Shown in pieces: positions 18,985-27,426 of a stretch of 64,000 nt of DNA. How positions within the stretch are numbered: position 1 is the first letter of the stretch; each line of letters starts with the position of its first letter. A model generated the notes under the pieces. The model had not been told where the DNA came from and made no database searches. It worked only from the letters and a program-made list of their open reading frames with translations. The stretch covers positions 186,001-250,000 of the forward strand of contig NZ_LT703006.1 of assembly GCF_900149695.1 (NCBI RefSeq), given 5' to 3'. The position numbers were made by a program, and so were the translations under genes. Origin of the DNA: Anderseniella sp. Alg231-50. Its GTDB lineage: Bacteria; Pseudomonadota; Alphaproteobacteria; Rhizobiales; Aestuariivirgaceae.

Positions 18985-19538
18985 CCCTGCGCCGCCAACA
19001 CTGGGTCGCACTGGCCGTCATAACCGTCACCATGGCGGCAAGCCTGATCGCTCTGGGCCGCAATCTCATTTGCCAGTGCGGGTATGTGAAACTGTGGCAT
19101 GGCGAGGTGATTTCGTCGGAAAACTCGCAACATATTCTCGACTGGTACTCTCCGTCCCACGTGCTGCACGGACTTGTATTCTACATGGCACTGCATTTTC
19201 TGCTGCCGCGGCTGAACATCGGCGGGCGGCTGGTGGTGGCCGCGGCAATAGAGGCTGCATGGGAGATCATCGAGAACACAAGCTGGATCATCGACAAATA
19301 CCGCGAAGACACCATAGCGCTGGACTACTATGGCGACAGCGTTTTGAACTCAGGCTCCGACATGGCCATGATGATTGTGGGTTTCGTCATCGCCGCGCGC
19401 GCGCCGGTTTGGCTTTCGGTTTGCCTGTTCATTGCCGCGGAGCTGGTCGTCGGGTTCATCATCCGCGACGGCCTGCTGCTCAACATAATCATGCTGCTCT
19501 ACCCGCTCGAGTGGATCAGGCAATGGCAGGCTGGATAG
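18981..19538 (+). CDS. DUF2585 (UPF0314) inner-membrane protein
   Basis: Predicted integral membrane protein of 185 aa of the DUF2585 family, largely restricted to alphaproteobacteria. Membrane segments: about 7-25, 55-73, 80-92, 120-137, 140-155 and 160-175. Family-typical stretches are CQCGYVKLWHGEV and QHILDWYSPSHVLHG. The start codon is TTG at 18981, inside the stop region of the upstream decarboxylase (4-base overlap), with GAGG at a good distance, so expression is coupled. Function unknown. Confidence 0.9.
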   Translation: MTLRRQHWVALAVITVTMAASLIALGRNLICQCGYVKLWHGEVISSENSQHILDWYSPSHVLHGLVFYMALHFLLPRLNIGGRLVVAAAIEAAWEIIENTSWIIDKYREDTIALDYYGDSVLNSGSDMAMMIVGFVIAARAPVWLSVCLFIAAELVVGFIIRDGLLLNIIMLLYPLEWIRQWQAG

Positions 19539-19892
19539 CCTTCGCCTCCCCCGGTTCAATAACAGGCGCGCAATGTGAAGAATTGCACATCCGGCTGTTG
19601 CGGTTTCGCCTAGGTTCATCTCAACAACAAGGTGATGAACAAAAACCAAGCGGCTTCCCTCCCCCCTGCAAACCGGGCACCGCAAAAACAATAAAAACCA
19701 ACATCACCCCGTGAAGAAAACTGGGCTTTTGCCCATCAACGCCGGTACCAAAGGGCCTCCTCCCACCCGATGGTACCGGCGAAATCATTTCAGGCGTTGC
19801 AATCAGGTCATGCGTGACAGTATTTTCGTCGCCGATTTCCCATATCTCGCACGCCGCCTCAAACGCTTTGCGCCGGAGAAAGAACCATCATC
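19539..19892. other. Intergenic region with a perfect inverted repeat
   Basis: No supported gene. A 10-base perfect inverted repeat CGCCGGTACC ... GGTACCGGCG occupies 19740-19749 and 19772-19781 with a 22-base loop and no U-run afterwards. It may be a weak terminator of the DUF2585 operon or a protein-binding site. The last bases (GGAGAAAGAACC) are the ribosome binding site of the DUF302 gene. Confidence 0.45.
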
Positions 19893-20369
19893 ATGTTCAG
19901 GTACCTGATTGCCGCTGCTTTTCTGATGTTTACCACCCACCTCGCGTTCGCCGGCATGCAGCAACGCCAGGGCTGGGTAGTGGTGCCGACCTCGCACGAC
20001 TATGCAACATTGACAAAGCGAGTGAAGACGGCCGCGGCAAGGCAGAATCTCGGAGTTGTATCTCAGGCCTCAGCCACCATCGGCGCCAAGAAAGTGCTGA
20101 ACAGGACCATTCCCGGCAACACCGTTATCGGACTGTACCATCCGCGCTTTGCGGTGCCCATGCTGGAAGCGTCGGTCGCTGCCGGCATTGAGGCGCCAAT
20201 CCGTGTCTACGTCACGGAAAACGCCGATAAGACAGCAACCTTGAGCTACAAGACACCGTCGCACGTGTTTTCTCCCTATATGGGCGAAGGTGGAGAGAAG
20301 TTGAAAACACTGGCCGCCGAACTCGATGCAGTGTTTGAGGCGCTGGCGACGGAAGTTGCGGCAAACTAA
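19893..20369 (+). CDS. Secreted DUF302 domain protein
   Basis: A 158 aa protein with a clear signal peptide (MFRYLIAAAFLMFTTHLAFA, cleavage expected near residue 20) and one DUF302 domain: VVVPTSHDYATLTKRVKTAA, IGLYHPRFAVPMLEASVAAG and a C-terminal YKTPSHVF. It should be periplasmic. DUF302 proteins bind small ligands or stand alone with unknown roles. Monocistronic by spacing; SD GGAGAAAG upstream. Confidence 0.88.
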   Translation: MFRYLIAAAFLMFTTHLAFAGMQQRQGWVVVPTSHDYATLTKRVKTAAARQNLGVVSQASATIGAKKVLNRTIPGNTVIGLYHPRFAVPMLEASVAAGIEAPIRVYVTENADKTATLSYKTPSHVFSPYMGEGGEKLKTLAAELDAVFEALATEVAAN

Positions 20370-20507
20370 TACGGTCCGGCGCAATCTAACCCGGACACGC
20401 ATCGGCTGGCGCGGTGCCTGTGCCCGCTGGCTGAAGACGCGGTTTGACCGGGTGGCAGCACAATCCGACGGGTGACGCGAGCACCGAAATCCGCTAGACA
20501 GGACACC

Positions 20508-21686
20508 ATGTTCACGACCTTTTTCCACGAGCTCAAAGCCGCCGGTGTTCCCGCCACGCTGAAAGAGTACCTCACCTTGATGGAGGCTCTGGAAGCCAAT
20601 ATTGCCGGTTACCAGGTCGAGGACTTTTATTACCTGTCGCGCGCCACGCTGGTAAAGGACGAGCGCAACCTCGACAAGTTCGACAAGGTTTTCGGCCATG
20701 TGTTCAAAGGTCTGGAAGGCCTGTCGCCGGAAGAACTGCTCGCCGATATTCCCGAGGAGTGGCTGCACAAGGTCAACGAGAAATTTCTCACCGAAGAAGA
20801 AAAAGCCCAGATCGAGGCCCTTGGCGGCTGGGACAAGATCATGGAAGAGCTGAAAAAGCGGCTCGAGGAACAAAAAGGGCGCCATCAGGGCGGCAGCAAG
20901 TGGATCGGCACCGGCGGAACATCGCCGTTTGGTGCGTATGGCTACAACCCTGCCGGTATCCGTATTGGCCAGGACAAGAATCGCAACAACCGCGCCATCA
21001 AGGTGTGGGACAAGCGCGAATTCAAGGATCTGGATGATTCGCTGGAACTGGGCACCCGCAACATCAAGGTTGCGCTGAGACGCCTGCGCAAGTTCGCCCG
21101 TGAAGGCGCGCCGGAAGAACTCGATCTTGACGACACTATCCGCTCCACCGCCAACAGGGGCTATCTCGACCTGAAGCTGGTCGCTGAAAAGCGTAACACG
21201 GTCAAAGTGCTGATCTTCTTTGATGTCGGCGGTTCAATGGACCCCTATATCCGCATGTGTGAAGAACTGTTCTCCGCCGCGCGCGCAGAGTTCAAGCACA
21301 TGGAGTATTTCTATTTCCACAATTGCGTTTACGAAAAGCTCTGGAAGGAAAACCGGCGCCGGCATACCGCAGTGGAAAACACCTGGGACGTGCTGCACAC
21401 CTACGGCTCCGACTACAAGGTGATCTTTGTCGGAGATGCCTCGATGAGCCCGTTTGAGCTTACTCATCCGGGCGGTTCTGTTGAGCATTTCAACGAAGAG
21501 CCCGGCGCACTGTGGCTCAAGCGCATCACGGATATTTACTCACACTGTATCTGGCTGAACCCGTCCAACCCCAAATACTGGGGGTACACACCATCCATCG
21601 ATTACATCAGGACGCTGCTTGAAGGCCGTATGTTTCCATTGACCCTGGAAGGCATAGACGATGCGATACGGGAACTGGTGCGCTGA
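20508..21686 (+). CDS. VWA domain protein, CoxE-like
   Basis: A 392 aa cytoplasmic protein of the CoxE-like von Willebrand factor A family. The C-terminal VWA part starts at about residue 225 with the MIDAS-like motif FFDVGGSMDPYI; the family uses DVGGS where canonical MIDAS has DxSxS. N-terminal 130 residues are highly charged and helical. CoxE-like proteins usually work with a MoxR-type AAA ATPase to insert metals or assemble complexes, but no MoxR gene is in this window, so the partner must lie elsewhere. I start at 20508 (MFTTFFHELKAAG), the family start. Confidence 0.9.
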   Translation: MFTTFFHELKAAGVPATLKEYLTLMEALEANIAGYQVEDFYYLSRATLVKDERNLDKFDKVFGHVFKGLEGLSPEELLADIPEEWLHKVNEKFLTEEEKAQIEALGGWDKIMEELKKRLEEQKGRHQGGSKWIGTGGTSPFGAYGYNPAGIRIGQDKNRNNRAIKVWDKREFKDLDDSLELGTRNIKVALRRLRKFAREGAPEELDLDDTIRSTANRGYLDLKLVAEKRNTVKVLIFFDVGGSMDPYIRMCEELFSAARAEFKHMEYFYFHNCVYEKLWKENRRRHTAVENTWDVLHTYGSDYKVIFVGDASMSPFELTHPGGSVEHFNEEPGALWLKRITDIYSHCIWLNPSNPKYWGYTPSIDYIRTLLEGRMFPLTLEGIDDAIRELVR

Positions 21687-21692
21687 ACCAGG

Positions 21693-22163
21693 CTAAACGG
21701 CTTTTGCCGACAGTGTCCTGCAGATCACATAGATTCCGTCGATCAGGTACCAGAGACCCAGTATCGCGAACACGCCGAACCACCAGCCCCACATGGGCGC
21801 CGCGCCTGCGTCAGCCTTCATCACGCTTGAAATACCAAGGATTACGGTCACCACCAGCGACAAAGCGCAAACAACATTAACCAGCAACATCGCTGCGCCG
21901 AGCGTGTTGTGACCAAGATAAAATCTGTGCGCGCCTGCCCCGCCGAGAAACATCCACATCAGGATCAGGACGATTACTGACTTGCCTTCACCATAAGGCT
22001 GCAGGAAACCGAGATCGATATCAAAATCATCGTTATGTTCGCCACTGAACAAGCCGCGTTTCATGTCAGGCTCGTCATCTTCTGCAACAGTGACAGGCGC
22101 AGCGGCCGCAAATGCAGGCTGAACCGCCGGTGGTTGTTGGCCACCGCGTTTGCCGAATGCCAT
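21693..22163 (-). CDS. TM2 domain membrane protein
   Basis: A 156 aa protein with a disordered Gln/Pro/Ala-rich N-terminus (about 1-50) and a TM2 domain: SVIVLILMWMFLGGAGAHRFYLG, the typical two-helix hairpin with GAHRFYLG, then a further segment at about 85-108 and WGWWFGVFAILGLWYLIDG near 120-140. TM2 proteins are small inner-membrane proteins of unknown role. It converges with the VWA gene (6 bases between stops). Start ATG at 22163 preceded on the minus strand by AGGAG. Confidence 0.9.
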   Translation of the reverse strand: MAFGKRGGQQPPAVQPAFAAAAPVTVAEDDEPDMKRGLFSGEHNDDFDIDLGFLQPYGEGKSVIVLILMWMFLGGAGAHRFYLGHNTLGAAMLLVNVVCALSLVVTVILGISSVMKADAGAAPMWGWWFGVFAILGLWYLIDGIYVICRTLSAKAV

Positions 22164-22229
22164 GATTACCCCTCCCTGCTCCTACAAGAAATACAGCATC
22201 AAGGATGGCAACATTTCGTTACGGAAACC

Positions 22230-22910
22230 TTACGGCATCAGGACACGGATCATCTCTCTGTACCCGCGCTCCCTGGCCAGCTCCAGCGGTGACTTGCCGT
22301 TTCGATCCGTAATGGACCGGTCAGCCCCCGCCTCGACCAGCAGCTTGGCGGTTTTGACATGGCGCGGGCCTCCATCACCCAGCACCACAGCTTCGATCAG
22401 CGCCGTCCAGCCCAGATTGTTGACATGATCAAGCGGTGCGCCCGCCCCAATCAACACCTGCACGCTTTCCCAGTTGCCCAGATGCGCCGCCGCGATCAGG
22501 GCCGTTCCGTCATAAATACTGGTGATGTTTTTCGCATTCCCGCCTGCCCTTATCGCTGTCCGCACCATGTCCGCATCATTCGCCACGGCGGCAATAGTGA
22601 TGATGTCATATTTGTCGTTTTCCAGCAGGTTGGGATCAGCACCGGCTTTTGCAAGCGCCGTGACCACCTCATCATGGGACGCAAAGGCTGCAACATGCAT
22701 TGCCGTGCGCCCGCGTCCGTCTGTCTGCTTCAAATCCGCCTGCGCACTCACGAGCCGGTTGATCTCGGCCATATCGCCTTTATGGGCAGCTGCCAAAAGG
22801 CCGCGGTAGCTGGCAAGTTCTGTTGCAGATGGCGGCACCTGCCCTTGCGCCTGGCTTGCCCAGCACAAGGCGACCAGCATCAAAACCGGTATTTGTTGCG
22901 TAATTTTCAT
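22230..22910 (-). CDS. Secreted ankyrin-repeat protein
   Basis: A 226 aa protein with a signal peptide (MKITQQIPVLMLVALCWASQAQG) followed by about five ankyrin repeats: GLLAAAHKGDMAEINRLV, GRTAMHVAAFASHDEVVTAL, NDKYDIITIAAVANDADMV, GTALIAAAHLGNWESVQVLI, GWTALIEAVVL and GKSPLELARERGYREMI. It should act in the periplasm as a protein-binding module. I start at 22910, where the signal peptide begins and AGGA stands upstream. Binding partner unknown. Confidence 0.88.
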   Translation of the reverse strand: MKITQQIPVLMLVALCWASQAQGQVPPSATELASYRGLLAAAHKGDMAEINRLVSAQADLKQTDGRGRTAMHVAAFASHDEVVTALAKAGADPNLLENDKYDIITIAAVANDADMVRTAIRAGGNAKNITSIYDGTALIAAAHLGNWESVQVLIGAGAPLDHVNNLGWTALIEAVVLGDGGPRHVKTAKLLVEAGADRSITDRNGKSPLELARERGYREMIRVLMP

Positions 22911-22955
22911 TTTTCCTAACCTGCCTGGCCCTTGCTGCACTTGCACTAACCCATT

Positions 22956-23411
22956 ATGTCAGCATGCATGTTCTTTGAGAAACTCACATCTTTGTTGGAT
23001 AGCGGCGCACCGCGCGCCACCAAGCCCGACGTAAAAACCGCGGTTGCAGAACTTCTTGTCACCGCCTCGATGATTGACGGTCACACGGATGCTGAAGAAA
23101 TTGCCGTACGTGACCGGTTGCTGAAGGACAAGTTCGACCTGGACGATGCCGGCCTTGCACAGCTTAACAGTGATGCACAAAAGGCGAGTGAAAATGCGGT
23201 TGACTACTATCGCTTCACCAGCACCATCAAGGAAGCCTATGACCGTGAGCAGCGTGAAACGGTCGTGGAAATGCTGTGCGAGATTATTCTGGCCGACGGC
23301 AGGATTGACGAAGATGAAATGAACATGGGCTGGCGCATTGCCGGGCTTTTGGGCTTTGACAATCGTGAATGGGTGATGATCCGCAAGCGGGTTGAAGACA
23401 GGGTCGGTTGA
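22956..23411 (+). CDS. TerB family protein
   Basis: A 151 aa all-helical cytoplasmic protein of the TerB/DjlA-N type. Acidic helix pairs MIDGHTDAEEIAVRDRLL and EIILADGRIDEDEMNM are the two metal-binding-like motifs characteristic of TerB. TerB proteins are named from tellurite resistance but most stand-alone copies have other, unknown roles; no other ter genes are nearby. Divergent from the ankyrin gene with 45 bases between start codons. Confidence 0.87.
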   Translation: MSACMFFEKLTSLLDSGAPRATKPDVKTAVAELLVTASMIDGHTDAEEIAVRDRLLKDKFDLDDAGLAQLNSDAQKASENAVDYYRFTSTIKEAYDREQRETVVEMLCEIILADGRIDEDEMNMGWRIAGLLGFDNREWVMIRKRVEDRVG

Positions 23412-23489
23412 ACAAAAAGCCAGACCAGAATCACGCTTCAGCCAACATGAACCCTCACTGAACTACTCTGTCAGTTCATATTCAAGGGC

Positions 23490-23560
23490 GAATTCCTAAC
23501 GTTACCGCCAACCTGAAATCTGCTCAGGATCACCGGTAACAACAAACAAGGAATGCCCCG
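23490..23560 (+). promoter_or_regulatory. Upstream region shared with the second secreted paralogue
   Basis: This leader aligns with 24049-24119. Shared elements are ATTCCTAAC at the left end, CGGTAAC in the middle, and AAGG(G)AATGCCCCGATGAA over the ribosome binding site and start. Further left, ATGAAC and ACTGAAC are spaced identically in both copies (23447-23465 region versus 24007-24025). The conservation suggests a common promoter or untranslated leader kept after duplication. Confidence 0.5.
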
Positions 23561-23866
23561 ATGAAAGCCCTCAACATAGCTCTGGCAGCCGCCGTCCTGG
23601 CACTGTCTGTCCCGACGGTCATGACAAACACCGCATCGGCCTATCAGTGTCGCACCAACTATACCAAGGTAAAGGTTCACAAGCCGACCAGGATGGCCGC
23701 CCGGATACAGGCGCGCAAATCCTGGTCCTACAAGGTGAAAACCAACCAGGGTGTGGCATGGTCTGTGTGGAAGATCGCCAAGAACAAGAAAATCAGGTGC
23801 AAGAAATCCGGACAGCGGTTTATCTGCAAAGCCAGGGCCAAGGCCTGCCTGTACGTCGTGCAATAG
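23561..23866 (+). CDS. Small secreted basic four-cysteine protein, copy 1
   Basis: A 101 aa protein with a signal peptide ending near TASA-Y (cleavage about residue 27). The mature part is small, strongly basic and has four cysteines at positions 30, 80, 89 and 96, probably forming two disulfides in the periplasm or outside. Typical stretch: ARKSWSYKVK and GVAWSVWKIAKNKKI. It is a tandem paralogue of the gene at 24120; both have the same length and cysteine spacing. I recognise no known family. A hairpin GCCCACCG ... CGGTGGGC follows at about 23885-23910. Confidence 0.8.
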   Translation: MKALNIALAAAVLALSVPTVMTNTASAYQCRTNYTKVKVHKPTRMAARIQARKSWSYKVKTNQGVAWSVWKIAKNKKIRCKKSGQRFICKARAKACLYVVQ

Positions 23867-24119
23867 GCGACATCCACCAGTGCCCACCGGATCACATAGT
23901 TTCGGTGGGCAACACTACCAATACAACCCAGGCAGCTGCGCATCGGCTTGGATCTGGCTGCATTCAGAACGCCGGGCCGGATTGGAATCACAACACTACA
24001 AGTCAATATGAACGTATACTGAACAATTCAATCAGAACATGTTCACGGACGGATTCCTAACCTTGCCGTCACTCGAACTTTGTTCGTGATAACGGTAACC
24101 AAGACAAGGGAATGCCCCG

Positions 24120-24425
24120 ATGAAATACCTGAGTATCGTATTGGCAGGCGCCGTTCTGGCTCTGTCAGTCCCCACAGTGATGACCACCAGCGCGTTGGCT
24201 TATCAGTGCAGCAACGAAACGTCCCAGGCCAGAGGCAGGGCAAACAAAAAATGGATGTCACGTGCCAAGGCCCGCAAGGCATGGTCCGTCAGAGTAAAGG
24301 GAGAAAAGGGCCTGGCATGGTCCGTCTGGAAGATTGCCAAGCAGCGGTCACTGACGTGCAAGAAGATCGCTTCGCGCTGGACCTGCCTGGCCAAAGCCAA
24401 GCCGTGCAAGTACGTTGTGCCCTGA
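24120..24425 (+). CDS. Small secreted basic four-cysteine protein, copy 2
   Basis: A 101 aa paralogue of the previous gene, without any length difference: signal peptide ending at ALA-Y (about residue 27), then a basic mature domain with cysteines again at 30, 80, 89 and 96 and the shared block GLAWSVWKIAKQRSL. About half the residues are identical to copy 1, with the signal peptide and WSVWKIAK block best kept. Function unknown; small basic cysteine-rich secreted proteins can be enzyme inhibitors, adhesins or antimicrobials, but nothing here decides this. Confidence 0.8.
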   Translation: MKYLSIVLAGAVLALSVPTVMTTSALAYQCSNETSQARGRANKKWMSRAKARKAWSVRVKGEKGLAWSVWKIAKQRSLTCKKIASRWTCLAKAKPCKYVVP

Positions 24426-24441
24426 GAACAAATCACCCCGG

Positions 24442-24468
24442 CCCGCCGGATCATCATGATCCGGCGGG
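24442..24468 (+). terminator. Strong hairpin after the second secreted protein gene
   Basis: Perfect 12-base stem CCCGCCGGATCA / TGATCCGGCGGG with a 3-base loop, 17 bases after the stop codon of the preceding gene. No U-run follows, so it is either an RNA-stabilising 3' hairpin or a terminator of the Rho-assisted kind. A similar but weaker hairpin follows the first paralogue. Confidence 0.6.
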
Positions 24469-24513
24469 AGATGCTATCGACAAGCAGATGGCAGTTACGG
24501 CACTGTCACCGAC

Positions 24514-26331
24514 ATGACAGTTACCGCCGACAAACCGCTCTGGCATCGCCGCCCGCCCCCTCACGAACCGGACTTCTTCCGCTGGACCAGCGCTGCTGAT
24601 AACGACGAAGACCGGGCATGGCGCATAGCCATGACCATGCTCAACGAGTTTGAGGCATTCTACTTTTCCATGCGCACCATTCCGCAACAGGCCAAAGCTG
24701 CGTTTGAGGATGCCAACTGGGCCGAAGCGCTTTACCTGTCGCACAAACGCCTCGGCTCATATTCGCGCACAGTCCAGCAGGTCGCTGTGCGCCTGGGCGC
24801 GGCCCTGCCCGACCTGACTGATCAAAGTGAGTTGTGGGCCGGCGTCGTTCAGCTGTTCGAGGCCCAGGTGGAGGGCCGCTACGAACGCGATCTCGCAATT
24901 GCCTTTTTGAACTCGGTACACCGGCTCATCTACTCAGACACCCGCTGGAAGTGGGTCGATTACAATTACCGCACACCGGCGCGCACCACCAACTGGCTCA
25001 CTCGCGCCAGCCACATTGTGCACCGCTTCGACGGCGCCGACACGGTAGCCCCCGGAACGGTTGCTGACATCGTCTCGATTCCGGCACTGACGGCAAAATT
25101 CAGATCCCTGGACGCAGACTGCGCCGCATGTGCCAGCCACATCAACAAGGTGTTCGGGTTTTCCGACGGCGGCATGGGGTATCAGGGCATTGCCATCCTC
25201 AATGCGGGTTTTTACCGAAACCGTGGCGCGTATGTAGTAGGCCAAATTGTGACACACGACGGCACCGGCCATCCGCTGCTGATCTCACTGGAACACGGGC
25301 AGGACGGTGTCTTTATCGACGCGGTTATCACCAGCGAAGCGGACGCCCATAACCTGTTTTCCTCCACCCTGGCGAATTTCCATGTCACCAATACCCGCTA
25401 TCACGAGCTGTGTGCCTTTCTCAGCCGCCTGATGCCCGGCCGCCCGCTTGGCCTGCACTATTCCACCATCGGCTACAATCATATCGGCAAGGTGGCGGTG
25501 ATGGATGAGCTGTCGCGCGAGTTGTCCGTTGACCCCCACCGCCTGGCCACGGCGCCCGGGTTCAAAGGTTCGGTCGCCATGGGCTTTTCCGCCGAGCAGT
25601 CGCGTTATGTGCTCAAGGTTATCCGCGACAAGCCGGCCGAGCACTACAAATGGGACATCTGGCCCGGCACTGCAGCAGTGTTGAAAAAGTATCGCCGCGT
25701 GCATGAAATCAACCGCACCGGTTCAATGCTGGACAATATAATCTACCAGCGTGTAGCCATGGACCGAAGCTGGTTCGATGAAGCATTGCTGGAAGAACTG
25801 ACTGACATCGCCGCCAGCTCAATCCGGATTGAGGACGACCGTGTCGCCTTCAGCCACCTGATTGTGCAGCCCAAACTGGTTCCCATTCCCCTCTATCTGG
25901 AAACGGCAACCAGGGAACAGGCCGAAGACGCCATCATAGAGCTGGGTGATTGCATCAAGAACAATGCAGCCGCCAACATTTTCAACCGCGATCTCGATGC
26001 GCGCAATTACGGCGTCAATCAGTATGGCCGGGTGTACCTGTTCGACTATGACGCGGTCGAACCCCTGGTCGACATAAAGGTGCGCACCAATACAGACCGT
26101 GAAGAAGGGGAAGAAGATATCCCGTCCTGGTTCTTCGAGGACGGCATCATATTCCTGCCTGAGGAAATGCTGCCCGGACTGCGTATTGAAGACCGCAACC
26201 TGCGCCGGGTGTTCACCGACCGCCACGGTGATCTTTTGACCACCGGTTACTGGACCGGCATGCAAACCGCCTTGAAGCGTGACTGGGTTCCCAAGCTCAA
26301 GGTGTATCCGCTTGCCTGCAGGATTGGCTAA
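24514..26331 (+). CDS. aceK: Isocitrate dehydrogenase kinase/phosphatase AceK
   Basis: Bifunctional enzyme of 605 aa that phosphorylates and dephosphorylates isocitrate dehydrogenase and so directs carbon between the citric acid cycle and the glyoxylate shunt. Length fits the family. The ATP-binding loop region APGFKGSVAMGFS is at about residues 348-360, and the kinase catalytic core FNRDLDARNYGVNQYGRVYLFDYDAVE lies at about 490-516. The usual aceBAK operon is absent: neither isocitrate lyase nor malate synthase is in this window. No strong ribosome binding site precedes the ATG at 24514. Confidence 0.95.
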   Translation: MTVTADKPLWHRRPPPHEPDFFRWTSAADNDEDRAWRIAMTMLNEFEAFYFSMRTIPQQAKAAFEDANWAEALYLSHKRLGSYSRTVQQVAVRLGAALPDLTDQSELWAGVVQLFEAQVEGRYERDLAIAFLNSVHRLIYSDTRWKWVDYNYRTPARTTNWLTRASHIVHRFDGADTVAPGTVADIVSIPALTAKFRSLDADCAACASHINKVFGFSDGGMGYQGIAILNAGFYRNRGAYVVGQIVTHDGTGHPLLISLEHGQDGVFIDAVITSEADAHNLFSSTLANFHVTNTRYHELCAFLSRLMPGRPLGLHYSTIGYNHIGKVAVMDELSRELSVDPHRLATAPGFKGSVAMGFSAEQSRYVLKVIRDKPAEHYKWDIWPGTAAVLKKYRRVHEINRTGSMLDNIIYQRVAMDRSWFDEALLEELTDIAASSIRIEDDRVAFSHLIVQPKLVPIPLYLETATREQAEDAIIELGDCIKNNAAANIFNRDLDARNYGVNQYGRVYLFDYDAVEPLVDIKVRTNTDREEGEEDIPSWFFEDGIIFLPEEMLPGLRIEDRNLRRVFTDRHGDLLTTGYWTGMQTALKRDWVPKLKVYPLACRIG

Positions 26332-26420
26332 GTCAGCCGTGTCTGCGACGCTCACCAACCCCCCTCTCACGCCTGCCTGTGGCAGATTGATGGGTTGTGC
26401 ACCTCGCTCACAATCGTCTG

Positions 26421-26437
26421 AAACATGACTGATGTTT
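26421..26437. promoter_or_regulatory. Candidate operator AAACAT-N5-ATGTTT
   Basis: A 17-base dyad with perfect 6-base arms, about 87 bases before the EF-hand gene and 90 bases after the aceK stop. It could be a repressor site for the EF-hand gene; no regulator is known. Confidence 0.35.
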
Positions 26438-26523
26438 AATGTTGTTGCGCGCCGGGTTTCTTTATCCGGCCACGTCTTCCAGATATCCAATAAGCAGAAT
26501 TACCAACCCTGGAGACACAAGAC

Positions 26524-27153
26524 ATGAAAACCACATCGAAGATTGCAATAGCAGCAGCAGCATTGATTGCTGTCAGTGCACTTGGCGCTACAGCGTACGC
26601 CCATCGCCAAGGCGGTGGTTATGGCGGCGGCCATCACGGTGGCGGACACCACGGCGGTTATGGCGGCGGATACCATGGTGGTGGTCATGGCGGCGGGTAT
26701 GGCCGCGGCCATCGTCGCGGCTGGAAAGGCCACGGCAAGCGCCATCGCGCCCGGCAGATGATGGAGCGCTACGATGCCAACAATGACAGGAAGGTGACCC
26801 AGGAGGAGATCAACACCAACCGGGAAGCCTGGCACAAGGAATTTGATGTCAACAATGACGGCAAGCTGAGCCTTGATGAGTTCAAGCAGCTTTTCCTGAA
26901 GGCCCGCGCCCAGCGCATTGTACGCCAGTTCCAGCGCTTTGACCGCGACGGCGATGCCGGTGTCACGCCGGCTGAATACCTGCGCCCGATGGAAAACATG
27001 GTCGAAATGCGCGACCGCAATGGCGACGGTGCCCTCAGCCGCGAAGACATGCGCCGCCGTCACAAATCCCGGGACCGCATGATGCGCCGTGACGGCGGGC
27101 GTGAAGACGCTGAAGAAACCGAAACGGCACCGGAAGGCGAAAGCAGCAACTAG
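26524..27153 (+). CDS. Secreted EF-hand protein with Gly/His-rich segment
   Basis: A 209 aa exported calcium-binding protein. Signal peptide of about 26 residues (ALGATAYA-H), then a low-complexity Gly/His/Tyr block at about 29-66 rich in GGHHGG units, a basic stretch to about 78, and four EF-hand loops starting at Asp84 (DANNDRKVTQEE), Asp108 (DVNNDGKLSLDE), Asp140 (DRDGDAGVTPAE) and Asp164 (DRNGDGALSRED). The last 30 residues are charged. The His block could bind transition metals in addition to calcium. Likely periplasmic. Role unknown. Confidence 0.88.
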   Translation: MKTTSKIAIAAAALIAVSALGATAYAHRQGGGYGGGHHGGGHHGGYGGGYHGGGHGGGYGRGHRRGWKGHGKRHRARQMMERYDANNDRKVTQEEINTNREAWHKEFDVNNDGKLSLDEFKQLFLKARAQRIVRQFQRFDRDGDAGVTPAEYLRPMENMVEMRDRNGDGALSREDMRRRHKSRDRMMRRDGGREDAEETETAPEGESSN

Positions 27154-27426
27154 CCACTCCTTGCGACTGCCAAAAGGCAGGTAAATCGAATGCATTGTTG
27201 CAGGTAAACCTGCCTCTTGCAGTATCCCCGGTCGGATCGTTCTCCCCTTCTCTTTCCGGCCGGGGCACCAAAAACACCAGGTACAGCCGGAACAAGTCAG
27301 CCCGCGGTCACCTGGATGCTCTAAACCAGTCGAACGCGTGAAATGAAAGGCATGTCAGTAGTCATGCCCTGGTTGCGCAAATAACAATACAACAACCGGT
27401 GCAGTTGGTTTAGCTTCCGCGCCATC

